Shown in pieces: positions 18,676-27,635 of a stretch of DNA of 53,544 bases. Positions within the stretch are counted from its first letter, which is position 1; each line of letters starts with the position of its first letter. This stretch comes from Variovorax sp. CF313 (GTDB lineage Bacteria > Pseudomonadota > Gammaproteobacteria > Burkholderiales > Burkholderiaceae_C): assembly GCF_000282635.1 (NCBI RefSeq), contig NZ_AKIW01000025.1, forward strand, positions 1 through 53,544. Direction: 5' to 3'. The translations under genes were made by a program, and so were the position numbers. Below the pieces are notes generated by a model. It saw only the letters and a program-made list of their open reading frames with translations, was not told the origin of the DNA and did no database searches.

Positions 18676-19686
18676 TTAGCTCGTAGATCGCAGCAGCTGC
18701 TCCATCCTCGAGCCGCGCTGCATGACCGCGCCGGCCTTCTGCATCCGCTCCTTCTCGCTCAGCCCGGGGTCGCGCATGATCTGCTGGCTCGCCTTGAACA
18801 TTTCCAGGTTCGCGATGGTGATGAGCTGCCGGTTCGAGGACTGGCGCCAGCCGGTCAGTTTGTTGATGTCCCAGAGGATCCTTTTCTCCTCCGGATCCTT
18901 GGTACCGAATCCGTAGGTGAATGAGGCGATCCTCTGTTTCAGCTGCTGCGGCAGCTCGGTGCGCCAGACCATCGGGGATTCGGGAATGTCAGGCGACTCC
19001 CACAGCACGCGGATCTTCGCGGCGTCGGCCGGGCGCCGGGAGCGAAGGTTGTCCAGCTCCGAAGTGTTGTTGGTCGCGACATCGACCTCCCCCTTGGCAA
19101 CGGCCAGCAGGTTGGCCTCGTGGCTTCCGCGCCGGACTTCCCTGAACAGTCCCGCCGGGTCGATCACTCCCTTCTTGACGAAAGCGAAGTACATCGGGAC
19201 GAGATGTCCCGAAGCACTCTTTTCGTCGCCATCGCCGAAGCGCAGCTGCGGGGCCGAGCGGATCAGGTCCTCGAGATCGCGCAGCTTGCTGTCTTGCGGC
19301 ACGATGAGGATCGAGCGATAGGAAGCCTTGCCCTGGTTCACCATGGTGGCGAATACGCTGCCGACCCCCATCTCCACGACGTCCAGCGCGGCTGCATTTC
19401 CGAGCCACGCTACATCCATGCTCCCCGCTGCGAATTCCTTCACGATCTCGTCGGCGGCGCCGAACACGCGCCGGTCTATCGAAGTACCCGTTGCAAGCGC
19501 CATCCGATCGAGGAACGGATTCCAGTTCTTCAGCATGACTTCGGGATCCCGGGGGCTGATGAGTCCGAAGGCCAGCCGGGCGGTGGGCTGAGGCCCGGGC
19601 GGTTTTGCGGCCTGGGGCGTGCCTTGCGCCCAGGCGGGTGTGCATCCGGCAGCGCCGGCCCCGATCAAAAAATGACGTCGTTTCAC
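18676..19686 (-). CDS. PhnD-like periplasmic phosphate/phosphonate-type binding protein
   Basis: This 336-residue protein resembles PhnD-type binding proteins. After an N-terminal export signal (VKRRHFLIGAGAAGCTPAWA) come FGLISPRDPEVMLKNWNPFL, DVAWLGNAAALDVVE, and IRVLWESPDIPESPMVWR, which correspond to the family's lobes. GTG 19686 is chosen for the AGGAGA ahead of it; the frame upstream is not protein-like. It has no adjacent PhnC/PhnE transporter genes and instead is divergent from a two-component pair. A sensory role, like PgtC in the Salmonella phosphoglycerate system, is therefore as likely as transport. Confidence 0.87.
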   Translation of the reverse strand: MKRRHFLIGAGAAGCTPAWAQGTPQAAKPPGPQPTARLAFGLISPRDPEVMLKNWNPFLDRMALATGTSIDRRVFGAADEIVKEFAAGSMDVAWLGNAAALDVVEMGVGSVFATMVNQGKASYRSILIVPQDSKLRDLEDLIRSAPQLRFGDGDEKSASGHLVPMYFAFVKKGVIDPAGLFREVRRGSHEANLLAVAKGEVDVATNNTSELDNLRSRRPADAAKIRVLWESPDIPESPMVWRTELPQQLKQRIASFTYGFGTKDPEEKRILWDINKLTGWRQSSNRQLITIANLEMFKASQQIMRDPGLSEKERMQKAGAVMQRGSRMEQLLRSTS

Positions 19687-19939
19687 TGTGTCTCCTGATG
19701 CTTTTTCAGCATGTGTCGTTGGTGGGCAAGGGAGCGGACACCTGAGCAGCCAGATGCGCAGCCCCGAATCCATGATTGAGTCGTCATGCGCTGGTGCCGA
19801 GAGGAAAAGCACGGTGACTGTGCGAAAGCATGTTGAAAGACTCGAGTCCGGAAGATGGATGCCGGCGGCCATGAACGTGCCGGTCGCCCGGGGCGCAAGT
19901 GCGAGCCCGGCGGCATCGGCTTCAGGCCGGGCGGTCTTT

Positions 19940-19961
19940 CTTTCGACTGTCTTTCGACTGT
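19940..19961 (+). promoter_or_regulatory. Tandem 11-bp direct repeat, candidate response-regulator box
   Basis: CTTTCGACTGT occurs twice with no gap (19940-19950, 19951-19961), 52 bases before the response-regulator ATG. OmpR/PhoB-family regulators bind direct repeats with an 11-bp period, so this is a likely autoregulatory site. A related half-site, TTTCAACCGTC, lies at 22160 just upstream of the binding-protein gene. Confidence 0.5.
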
Positions 19962-20013
19962 GCGTGGTGCAAGCCCCAGTTCATGGCAAGGCCCTTGATG
20001 GCACCATTCGTCC

Positions 20014-20700
20014 ATGAAGCTTTTGCTCGTGGAAGACGACTTTGACCTGTCGGGGGTGCTCTCCCGCAGCTTGTCGTCGCGCGGCTTCGAACTGCTGTGC
20101 TGCAGCGACGGCGTCGAGGCCTTGGCCGCGGCTCGCAAGAAGAGCTTCGACATCATCGTGCTCGACCTCTCGCTTCCCGGGCTCGACGGGCTCGAGCTCC
20201 TTCACCGTCTGCGCGGCGACGGAAATGCGACCCCGGTGCTCGTGCTGACTGCCAGGGGCGCTGTCGGGGACCGGATCGCCGGTCTCAACGCAGGGGCCGA
20301 TGACTATCTGGCCAAGCCGTTCGACCTGGAGGAGTTGATCGCGCGCGTTGGCGCGTTGACCCGCCGCTTCGGGCGCGACGGGGAGTTCAGGTGCGGACGA
20401 CTGCGCTACGAGGCGTCAGCCAATGTTTTCTACAAGGACCAGAGTCCGCTCGATCTCTCGCAGCGCGAGGCCGATCTCCTGAAAAAGCTGATGTCACGCG
20501 TCGAGCACGTCGTCCCCAGGGAGGTACTGAGGGACGCGGTGTTCGGCGCGGACGCGGCGCAGGCGGACGCCATCGACGTCGTCGTACACCGGCTCCGGAA
20601 GAAGCTGGTCGGCGCGAATGTCGAGGTGCTGAACCTGCGGGGAGTCGGATATCTGTTGTGCGACGACGCGTCGGTGGCAGCGCAGCGTCCATCCCCTTGA
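20014..20700 (+). CDS. OmpR/TctD-family response regulator
   Basis: This 228-residue regulator has a receiver domain with acidic pocket Glu7-Asp8-Asp9, phosphoacceptor Asp51 (IIVLDLSLPG), Thr79 and Lys101 (YLAKPF). It is followed by a winged-helix DNA-binding domain (LDLSQREADLLKKLMSR...VVVHRLRKKL...LRGVGYLL). It is encoded one base before the kinase gene, so the pair is one transcriptional unit. The downstream genes for an Fbp/Afu-type ABC transporter are the probable targets. Confidence 0.93.
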   Translation: MKLLLVEDDFDLSGVLSRSLSSRGFELLCCSDGVEALAAARKKSFDIIVLDLSLPGLDGLELLHRLRGDGNATPVLVLTARGAVGDRIAGLNAGADDYLAKPFDLEELIARVGALTRRFGRDGEFRCGRLRYEASANVFYKDQSPLDLSQREADLLKKLMSRVEHVVPREVLRDAVFGADAAQADAIDVVVHRLRKKLVGANVEVLNLRGVGYLLCDDASVAAQRPSP

Positions 20701-20701
20701 C

Positions 20702-22051
20702 ATGAAGTCGCCGCTTCAACCGCCGCGCGCTGGGTCGCTTCGGCACTTCCTGCTTCTATGGCTCCTCGGGGGGCTATGGCTCCTGATCGCGTGCCTCGTG
20801 CTCGTCCATCTGGTGGCGGGCCTGATCACCTTGGCGCGCGAGCAGGATGCCCGCCTCGTCGCGAAGCTTGGGCGGATCGACGCGGCAGGCGGTGGCGAGG
20901 TGCAAGGCGTTCAGGGCCCGGTGCCGCCGGTGCCATCGTTCTATCGGGTCAGTGCCATCGACGGAAGCCTGATCGCGGGCGACCGCATGCTCGAGGCATT
21001 TCCGTGGACGGCGACCCTGCCGGAGTCCGGTGATCCCCGCTTCTATGTGAGCCAGCGGAGCGGGACCTCCGTGCGGGCCGTGGCGGCCCTGCGAAAGGAC
21101 GCCCACGCTCCTGACCGGAAGGTGGTCGTCCAGTTTGCCGAACCGATGCGTGCACGCTTCGAGGTCTGGGACGAGCTCCCCGGGCAGCTGCTCGGATGGA
21201 TCGGCGTGGCAGCCGTCGGCATGTCCCTGGTGGTGATCTCGGGTGTGGCCATGACCTCGCGATGGCTGGAGCGTGCCCGCCAGGCCCTCGATGCGCCGCA
21301 ACTGGATGTCGGTCTCTACGACGGGCCGTCCGAGCTGCGCCCGGCGATGGCGCGTATGCACGAACTCCATCTGCGGCAGCGCGAATGGGTGGAAGAGCAG
21401 CGCCGCTTCCTCGCCGACGCGTCGCACCAGCTGCGCACCCCCATGTCGGTGCTCCGGACTCAGCTGCAGTCGGCCATCGCGGGCGATGTGCCGGCCTCCG
21501 AGATCCTGCCGCAGATGCTGCATACGGTGGATCGGGCGACGGACATGGCCAATCAGCTGCTCAGCCTGAGCAAGCTCGAGCAGATCAAGCGTGCGGGCCG
21601 GCTGCAGACCGTGCTGCTGCACGCCGTGGCCCTGGACGCGGTAATGGAGCTCGCACCGCTCGTCGCGGCCAAGCGCCTGGACTTCGCGCTCGAAGGCGAC
21701 GATGGGCTTGGCGCCACCGGCGATCCGCTCATGCTCGGCGAGCTGCTTCGCAACTTGCTTGCGAACGCGATACATCACACGCCCGACGGCGGCCGGCTCG
21801 GCATCCTGATGCGCGCCTATGCCGCAACGATCGAACTGGTGGTGTGGGACGGTGGGCCCGGCTTGGACGATGCGTTGCGCCCGAGGCTGTTCCAGGCGTT
21901 CTCGGCGACCAAGGGCGGTGTTGGGCTGGGGCTGTCCATCTGTCGGCAGATCGCGGAAGCCATGGGCGCGACCATGGAGATTCACAACCGCGTCGACGGC
22001 GGCCGCGTCATCGGCGTCGACGCCGTGGTTCGCTGGAGCCAGGGGCCCTGA
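20702..22051 (+). CDS. Sensor histidine kinase, TctE-like
   Basis: This 449-residue membrane kinase has TM1 at about residues 15-43, a periplasmic loop (about 45-160), TM2 at about 161-184, and a dimerisation helix with phosphoacceptor His242 in DASHQLRTPMSVLRTQL. The ATPase domain shows N-box LLRNLLANAIHHTPDGG, G1 VWDGGPGLDD and G2 GVGLGLSICRQIA. The N-terminal architecture matches TctE/PmrB-type kinases; the periplasmic loop could contact the divergently encoded PhnD-like protein. Confidence 0.93.
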   Translation: MKSPLQPPRAGSLRHFLLLWLLGGLWLLIACLVLVHLVAGLITLAREQDARLVAKLGRIDAAGGGEVQGVQGPVPPVPSFYRVSAIDGSLIAGDRMLEAFPWTATLPESGDPRFYVSQRSGTSVRAVAALRKDAHAPDRKVVVQFAEPMRARFEVWDELPGQLLGWIGVAAVGMSLVVISGVAMTSRWLERARQALDAPQLDVGLYDGPSELRPAMARMHELHLRQREWVEEQRRFLADASHQLRTPMSVLRTQLQSAIAGDVPASEILPQMLHTVDRATDMANQLLSLSKLEQIKRAGRLQTVLLHAVALDAVMELAPLVAAKRLDFALEGDDGLGATGDPLMLGELLRNLLANAIHHTPDGGRLGILMRAYAATIELVVWDGGPGLDDALRPRLFQAFSATKGGVGLGLSICRQIAEAMGATMEIHNRVDGGRVIGVDAVVRWSQGP

Positions 22052-22182
22052 CCGCCGACGGCGCGGCGTGCCGCATCGCTGCGCTTGCCGCGTCCTTCAA
22101 TCCGTGCCTTTTCACAGCCTTCGCGTGGCTGGGGGCAGTGCTTTCACAAATTTCTCTGGTTTCAACCGTCAAGGAGACGAAC

Positions 22183-23232
22183 ATGAAGAAGAAAAACGCG
22201 CTTGCCGCTCTCGCGGTCCTCGCCATGGCAGGCATGACCGGTCTGACCGGCGTGCCTGTCGCCCACGCGCAGGGCGCAGGCCAGCTGAACGTCATCTGTT
22301 CCGTCCAGGACGAATGGTGCTCGCTGATGAGCACGACCTTCGCCCGCAGTTCCGGCATCAAGGTCAATGTGCTCAAGCGAGGCAGTGGCGAGGCGCTGGC
22401 GCAGCTGCTGGCGGAGCGCAGCAATCCGAAGACCGACGTGTGGTTCGGCGGCACGGGCGATCCCCATCTGCAGGCCGCGGAGCAGGACTTGACGCTCGAG
22501 TACAGGTCGCCGTCCCTCCCGCAGCTCCACGCCTGGTCGCAGTCGCAGGCCGAACAATCGAAATGGCGGACCGTCGGCGTGTACTCCGGTCCGCTGGGTT
22601 TTGCATTCAACACCGAGCTGCTGGCGAAGAAGAAGCTGCCCGAGCCCAAGTGCTGGAAGGACTTGCTCTCACCGGCGCTGCGCGGCGAGATCCAGGTTGC
22701 CAACCCGGCGAGCTCGGGCACCGCCTACACCATGATCGCGACCCTGGTGCAGCTGATGGGGGAGGACAAGGCTTTCGAGTACATGAAGGCTCTGCACAGG
22801 AACGTCGGGCAGTACGCGCGCTCCGGCACGGGTCCCATCAAGGCTGCGGCCCGCGGTGAGACCACTGTTTCCATCAGCTTCGTCCATGACGCGCCCAGCG
22901 AGCAGATGCAGGGCTTTCCGATCGCGACCGCGACACCCTGCGAGGGAACGGGCGCGGAGATCGGATCGATGTCGATCGTCAAGGGCGCACGCAACCTCGA
23001 TAACGCGAGGAAGTTCTATGAGTGGGCCCTGACGCCGGCGGCGCAGCAGCTGGCAGCCGCGGCGCATCAGTTCCAGCTGCCCTCGAACAAGTCGGCCAGG
23101 CTGGACAGCCACGTTCCCGATTTCCGCAAGATCCGCCTCATCGACTACGACTACGCGAAGTACGGGCAATCGGCAGAGCGCAAGCGCCTGATCGAACGCT
23201 GGGACCGCGAGGTCAATTCCCTGCCACGTTGA
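22183..23232 (+). CDS. ABC transporter periplasmic binding protein, Fbp/Afu type
   Basis: This 349-residue protein has a signal peptide (MKKKNALAALAVLAMAGM...VAHAQ) and belongs to the Fe3+/hexose-phosphate/phosphonate binding-protein group: KTDVWFGGTGDPHLQAAEQ, VYSGPLGFAFNTELL, and PASSGTAYTMIATLVQLMGE. The two tyrosines that coordinate iron in FbpA are not evident as an adjacent pair (only IDYDYAKYG near the C-terminus), so an organic phosphate or phosphonate ligand, as in AfuA, is more likely than free iron. AAGGAGA precedes ATG 22183. Confidence 0.88.
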   Translation: MKKKNALAALAVLAMAGMTGLTGVPVAHAQGAGQLNVICSVQDEWCSLMSTTFARSSGIKVNVLKRGSGEALAQLLAERSNPKTDVWFGGTGDPHLQAAEQDLTLEYRSPSLPQLHAWSQSQAEQSKWRTVGVYSGPLGFAFNTELLAKKKLPEPKCWKDLLSPALRGEIQVANPASSGTAYTMIATLVQLMGEDKAFEYMKALHRNVGQYARSGTGPIKAAARGETTVSISFVHDAPSEQMQGFPIATATPCEGTGAEIGSMSIVKGARNLDNARKFYEWALTPAAQQLAAAAHQFQLPSNKSARLDSHVPDFRKIRLIDYDYAKYGQSAERKRLIERWDREVNSLPR

Positions 23233-23242
23233 TCGGTCCGGC

Positions 23243-25465
23243 ATGAAACTCAACGACAACAACCGACCGATCGTGGTCTGGTCGATCATCGGCCTCGTCG
23301 CTTTCTGCGTCCTCCCCTGGTATGCGCTGCCCGAAGGCTTGTCCGGACTCCAGAGCATCGGCGAATTGTTTGCCGGGCATGACAGCTCCAGCGCGCTCGC
23401 CCAGATTCTGCTGCATCGGCGTCCCTGGCTTGCCGTGGGGGTCTGGCCGCTGGTCGTTGCGCTGGTATCCCTGCGCATGACGCCGGGGGTCGCCCAGGGC
23501 CGCCTCCTCGCTTGGTGCAGCGCGCTGGGCGTGGCGGGAATGCTTCTCCAGGGCTTCGCCATCGGATTGCCCGCAACTAGCGTGATCCACGGCGCAAGCC
23601 AGCCAGGTTTCGGCTGGGGGGCCATGCTGGTGCTGTGTTCGCTTCTTATGCTGGCCGCATTCGGCATGGCGCGAACCGGCGCATTCCGCGGCGACCTGTT
23701 CGTCGCGGCGGCGGTGCTCGGCGCCAGCAGTCTGCTGGTCACCTTCGTCGCCTTTCCGGTCTTCAGGTCGTTGTCCGGCGCCTTCCTCGACGACAGCGGC
23801 CACCCCAGTGTTGCGGCCTGGCTCGCACGGATCGCGAGCGAGCGGATCTGGGGCATCGGCTGCGCATACTCCGCGCAGAGCTGCGGCGTCGCGTGGAACA
23901 CGCTGGCACTGGCCACGCTGACCGGCCTCACAACGACGGTGCTCGGAACGCTGCTGGCCCTGATCGAGAACCGCAGCGACTCCAGAATCCGCAACGCGCT
24001 TCGATTCCTCGCGCCTCTGCCCATCATCACGCCTCCCTTCGTCGTGGGATTGGGCCTCATCCTCCTGTTCGGGAGGGCGGGCATCGTCAACCAACTGATC
24101 GAGTGGGCCTTCGGCGTGGAGCCTACGCGCTGGTTCTATGGCTGGTTCGGCGTCTGGCTTGCGCAGCTGTTCGCGTTCACACCGATCGCCTTCCTGATCG
24201 TGCGCGGCGTCATCGAGGGCATCAGCCCTTCGCTCGAAGAGGCATCGCAGACCCTGCGCGCGGGCGGCTGGCGCACCTTCCTGTACGTCACCTTCCCGTT
24301 GATGCTGCCGGGGCTCACGAATGCGTTTCTCGTCGGCTTTATCGAGAGCATCGCCGACTTCGGCAACCCGATCGTCGTCGGCGGGCAGTTCTCGGTCCTG
24401 TCCACGGAGATCTTCTTCGCCATCGTCGGCGCCCAGTTCGATCAGGGCAGGGCAGCCGCGCTCGCGCTCATCCTCACCGTGTTCGCCCTGGGCGTCTTCG
24501 CGCTGCAGCGCCGCGTCCTCGGCCGGAAGAACTTCACCACCGTTTCGGGCAAGGGCGACGCAGGGCTTGCGATGCGCCTGCCCGACGGGCTGCGGCGCGC
24601 GGCGCTGTGCGTGGTCGTGCCCTGGCTGATCTTCACTCTGGTTGTCTACGTCTTCGCGTTCTGCGGCGGCTTTGTGCAGACCTGGGGACGGAACTATTCG
24701 CCGACCCTTGCCCACTTCCGCACGGCCTTCGAGGTTGCGATCGAGGGTGGTGCCGTGCAATGGATCGGCGTGGCCTGGGACTCGCTCTTCACGACGGTGC
24801 GGCTGGCCGCGATTGCGGCACCGCTCACGGCAGCCATGGGCCTGCTGATCGCCTGGCTGCTGGCCCGTGTCCAGTTCCGCGCGCAGGGCGTGTTCGAGTT
24901 CTCGGCGCTCATGGCTTTCGCGATTCCGGGGACCGTCCTGGGCGTCAGCTATGTCCTGGTGTTCAACGTTCCGCCGCTGGAGATGACCGGCACCGGCCTG
25001 ATCATCGTGATGTGCTTCATCTTCCGGAATCTCCCGGTGGGCGTGCGGGCCGGTGCCGCGGCATTCAAGCAGCTCGACAAGTCGCTCGACGAGGCCTCGC
25101 TGATGCTTCGCGCCTCGACGGCGCGGACGCTCTGGTCGGTCACGCTGCCGCTGCTCAAGCCTGCTCTGGCCGCATCGCTCATCTACAGCTTCGTGAGATC
25201 GATGACCACCGTTTCCGCCGTGATCTTCCTCGTGACGGCCGAGACGGAACTGGCCACTACTTTCATCATCGGGCGAGTGGGCCAGGGCGACTATGGCGTG
25301 GCCCTGGCATACAGCACCGTCCTGATCGTCCTGATGGCACTGGTCACGGGCCTGGTCCAGTGGCGGGTCGGAAATCGCCGCCTGGGCAGAAGAGCTTCCG
25401 CGGCGGCAACACCCGCCGGCGCGTCCGACGTGCATCGCAGCCCGGCGGCAACTGCATCGCCGTGA
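23243..25465 (+). CDS. ABC transporter permease, fused FbpB/AfuB type
   Basis: This 740-residue membrane protein is a double-length permease with two homologous halves, each with a binding-protein-dependent transport domain. The EAA loops read SLEEASQTLRAGGWRTFLYV (half 1) and SLDEASLMLRASTARTLWSV (half 2). About 13-14 spans are apparent. One polypeptide therefore supplies the whole channel, as in FbpB. It lies ten bases after the binding-protein gene. Confidence 0.92.
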   Translation: MKLNDNNRPIVVWSIIGLVAFCVLPWYALPEGLSGLQSIGELFAGHDSSSALAQILLHRRPWLAVGVWPLVVALVSLRMTPGVAQGRLLAWCSALGVAGMLLQGFAIGLPATSVIHGASQPGFGWGAMLVLCSLLMLAAFGMARTGAFRGDLFVAAAVLGASSLLVTFVAFPVFRSLSGAFLDDSGHPSVAAWLARIASERIWGIGCAYSAQSCGVAWNTLALATLTGLTTTVLGTLLALIENRSDSRIRNALRFLAPLPIITPPFVVGLGLILLFGRAGIVNQLIEWAFGVEPTRWFYGWFGVWLAQLFAFTPIAFLIVRGVIEGISPSLEEASQTLRAGGWRTFLYVTFPLMLPGLTNAFLVGFIESIADFGNPIVVGGQFSVLSTEIFFAIVGAQFDQGRAAALALILTVFALGVFALQRRVLGRKNFTTVSGKGDAGLAMRLPDGLRRAALCVVVPWLIFTLVVYVFAFCGGFVQTWGRNYSPTLAHFRTAFEVAIEGGAVQWIGVAWDSLFTTVRLAAIAAPLTAAMGLLIAWLLARVQFRAQGVFEFSALMAFAIPGTVLGVSYVLVFNVPPLEMTGTGLIIVMCFIFRNLPVGVRAGAAAFKQLDKSLDEASLMLRASTARTLWSVTLPLLKPALAASLIYSFVRSMTTVSAVIFLVTAETELATTFIIGRVGQGDYGVALAYSTVLIVLMALVTGLVQWRVGNRRLGRRASAAATPAGASDVHRSPAATASP

Positions 25466-25491
25466 TCCCAATCCTCCAGCGAAAGAAACTC

Positions 25492-26541
25492 ATGTACGGC
25501 ATCGAATTCAAGAACGTCTCCAAGAGCTACGGCACGGGTGCCGGCGCGCCGATGGTCGTCAAGGACATCAGCTTCGGTGTTCCGAAGGGAACGCTGACCA
25601 CCATCCTCGGACCGTCGGGATGCGGAAAGACCACGACACTGCGGATGATCGCGGGCCTGGAAAGCCCCAGCTCGGGCCGCATCTTCATCGACGGCACGGA
25701 TGTCACCACGCTCGGTGCGGCGCTGCGGAACGTGAGCCTTGTGTTCCAGAGCTATGCGTTGTTCCCGCACATGAGCGTCATCGAGAACGTGTCCTACGGG
25801 CTGCGCATGTCAGGCCTGCCAACGCCTCAGGCCAAGGAAAAGGCGGGGCTGATGCTCGAGACCGTGGGCCTCAAGGGCATGAACGAGCGCATGCCCAGTG
25901 AGCTCTCGGGTGGCCAGCAGCAGCGGGTCGCGCTGGCGCGTGCGCTTGCGCTGGAGCCTGCTGTGCTCCTGTTCGACGAGCCGCTGTCCAACCTGGATGC
26001 CCGGCTGCGGCGCTCCATGCGCGAGGAGATCCGCTCGCTGCAGCAGCGCCTTTCCCTGACGGTGGCCTACGTGACGCATGACCAAAGCGAGGCGCTGGCG
26101 GTCAGCGATCACATCATCGTGATGGATCAGGGGGTGATCGCGCAGCGCGGGGCACCGCACGAACTGTACGAATCGCCGCAATCCGAATTCGTTGCGGGCT
26201 TCATGGGCGAGGCCATGCTGTTCGATGGGCTTTGCGATGAACAGCGACGGGTTGGCCTGGGTACCCTGAGCATCGCCGCACCTGCGGGAATCGGTCAGGG
26301 CCCCGTGAAGGTCGCGGTGCGTCCGGAGGCCTGGGTCATCAGGCCCGTCTCCAACGACGGCCTCGCGGCGCGGGTGATCAAGAGAACCTACGTTGGCAGC
26401 ACCGTCGAGTACACGTTCTCCAGCCAGCTCGGCGAGATCTTCGTGGTGTCGCCAGAAGTCAGGCAGACCTTGGCGCATGGCGCGCCAGTGAGCCTGCACC
26501 TGGCCGACCACGGCGTTTCCATCGTTTCCTCGGTGAAATAG
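25492..26541 (+). CDS. ABC transporter ATP-binding protein, FbpC/AfuC type
   Basis: This 349-residue ATPase has Walker A GPSGCGKTT (40-48), Q-loop LVFQSYALFPHM, signature [15 protein letters not shown] and Walker B VLLFDEPLSNLDARLR. A C-terminal TOBE-like domain follows (residues about 250-349, KVAVRPEAWVI). It completes the three-gene importer; start ATG 25492 removes a long out-of-family N-terminal overlap with the permease. Confidence 0.92.
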   Translation: MYGIEFKNVSKSYGTGAGAPMVVKDISFGVPKGTLTTILGPSGCGKTTTLRMIAGLESPSSGRIFIDGTDVTTLGAALRNVSLVFQSYALFPHMSVIENVSYGLRMSGLPTPQAKEKAGLMLETVGLKGMNERMPSELSGGQQQRVALARALALEPAVLLFDEPLSNLDARLRRSMREEIRSLQQRLSLTVAYVTHDQSEALAVSDHIIVMDQGVIAQRGAPHELYESPQSEFVAGFMGEAMLFDGLCDEQRRVGLGTLSIAAPAGIGQGPVKVAVRPEAWVIRPVSNDGLAARVIKRTYVGSTVEYTFSSQLGEIFVVSPEVRQTLAHGAPVSLHLADHGVSIVSSVK

Positions 26542-26602
26542 GCGGGCGCCCGCTGCGTTCGCAGGACATCGGTGTCGACGCCGGCGAGATAGCCTTCAGA
26601 TC

Positions 26603-27577
26603 ATGCAGATGAGATTCCGACAACCGGCGGTTGCCGCCGGTGGGGAAGATTGCAATCCCTTGCTGCAGCTTCCCGAATTCGACGACAGGCAGTCGAGGAA
26701 CCTGCAGCCTCGCCAGTCGCTGTTCGACATGAATTCCTGCCTGTCTTTTTCGGAGCATGGCGTGCCATGGCAACCCGGGCGCTTGCGTTACCACCAGGAT
26801 TTCGAACTCCACGTCATCATGGCTCCGTTTGCTTGTGCTTTCGTCGGTGACGAGATCCACAGCTTCGCATCGGGCAATGTCGTCCTGATCGGCCCGCGCC
26901 TGCCGCACAACTTCCGGTTCACGGGCACGGCCGATGGCGCTCGCGCGGCGACGAATCCCGTTCTGCGATTCGCCGATGCACCCTTGCGCAAGAGCATGGT
27001 CCTGCTGCCGGAGCTGCGCGAGGCCGAAAGCCTTCTGGACAGGGCCCATCAGGGCGTCGAGTTCGTCGGGTTCCGGGAAGCCGCTATGAAGTACTTGGCG
27101 CGAATCGAGCAAAGCCGAGGGCTGGAGCGCTTTTCGGTTTTTTCGGCGCTTCTGGACGAGCTCGCGCGATGGAAGGACACAAGGGTCCTGACGAAGCTGA
27201 AGTACGGGCAGGCGCAACCCCTGGCCGGCTGCCGGTCGGGAAAGATCTACGCCGTGCTGGACTACCTCCGGGTGAACTACATGCAGGAATTCAGCCTGCC
27301 CGAGATCGGCGCCATGGTCGGGATGCACGAGGCGGCGCTTTCCCGCCAGTTCCGCAAGCTCACCGGCAGAACATTCACCGCCTTCGTTGCCGAGCTGAGG
27401 GTGGCCAAGGCCTGCCAGTTGCTCCTCCATAGCGACCGGCAGATCAGCGCCATCTGCTATGCCGTCGGCTTCAACAACATTTCGAATTTCAACAGGCACT
27501 TCCTCAAACGCAAGGGCCTGACGCCGACTGAGTACAGAGCGCTCGGCGAGTTGGGCCGACGCAGCGGCTTGGACTGA
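26603..27577 (+). CDS. AraC-family transcriptional regulator
   Basis: This 324-residue protein has an N-terminal cupin-like sensing domain (DFELHVIMAPFACAFVGDEI followed by a VVLIGPRLPHNF strand) and a C-terminal double HTH (FSLPEIGAMVGMHEAALSRQ and ISAICYAVGFNNISNFNRHF). It follows the ABC importer by 61 bases on the same strand and probably responds to the imported compound or its product. Start could be ATG 26603 or ATG 26609; the ribosome site is weak for both. Confidence 0.9.
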   Translation: MQMRFRQPAVAAGGEDCNPLLQLPEFDDRQSRNLQPRQSLFDMNSCLSFSEHGVPWQPGRLRYHQDFELHVIMAPFACAFVGDEIHSFASGNVVLIGPRLPHNFRFTGTADGARAATNPVLRFADAPLRKSMVLLPELREAESLLDRAHQGVEFVGFREAAMKYLARIEQSRGLERFSVFSALLDELARWKDTRVLTKLKYGQAQPLAGCRSGKIYAVLDYLRVNYMQEFSLPEIGAMVGMHEAALSRQFRKLTGRTFTAFVAELRVAKACQLLLHSDRQISAICYAVGFNNISNFNRHFLKRKGLTPTEYRALGELGRRSGLD

Positions 27578-27635
27578 ACCCCATCGACTGGAGCACTAGG
27601 GTCATCGGAACTAAGCCACCTGCTGATCATCGCGT

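Noticed and set aside
23213..25471. Minus-strand open frame of 752 codons opposite the permease
   Set aside because: Low-complexity Arg/Gln/His composition and complete overlap with the real permease gene; antisense artefact of high GC.
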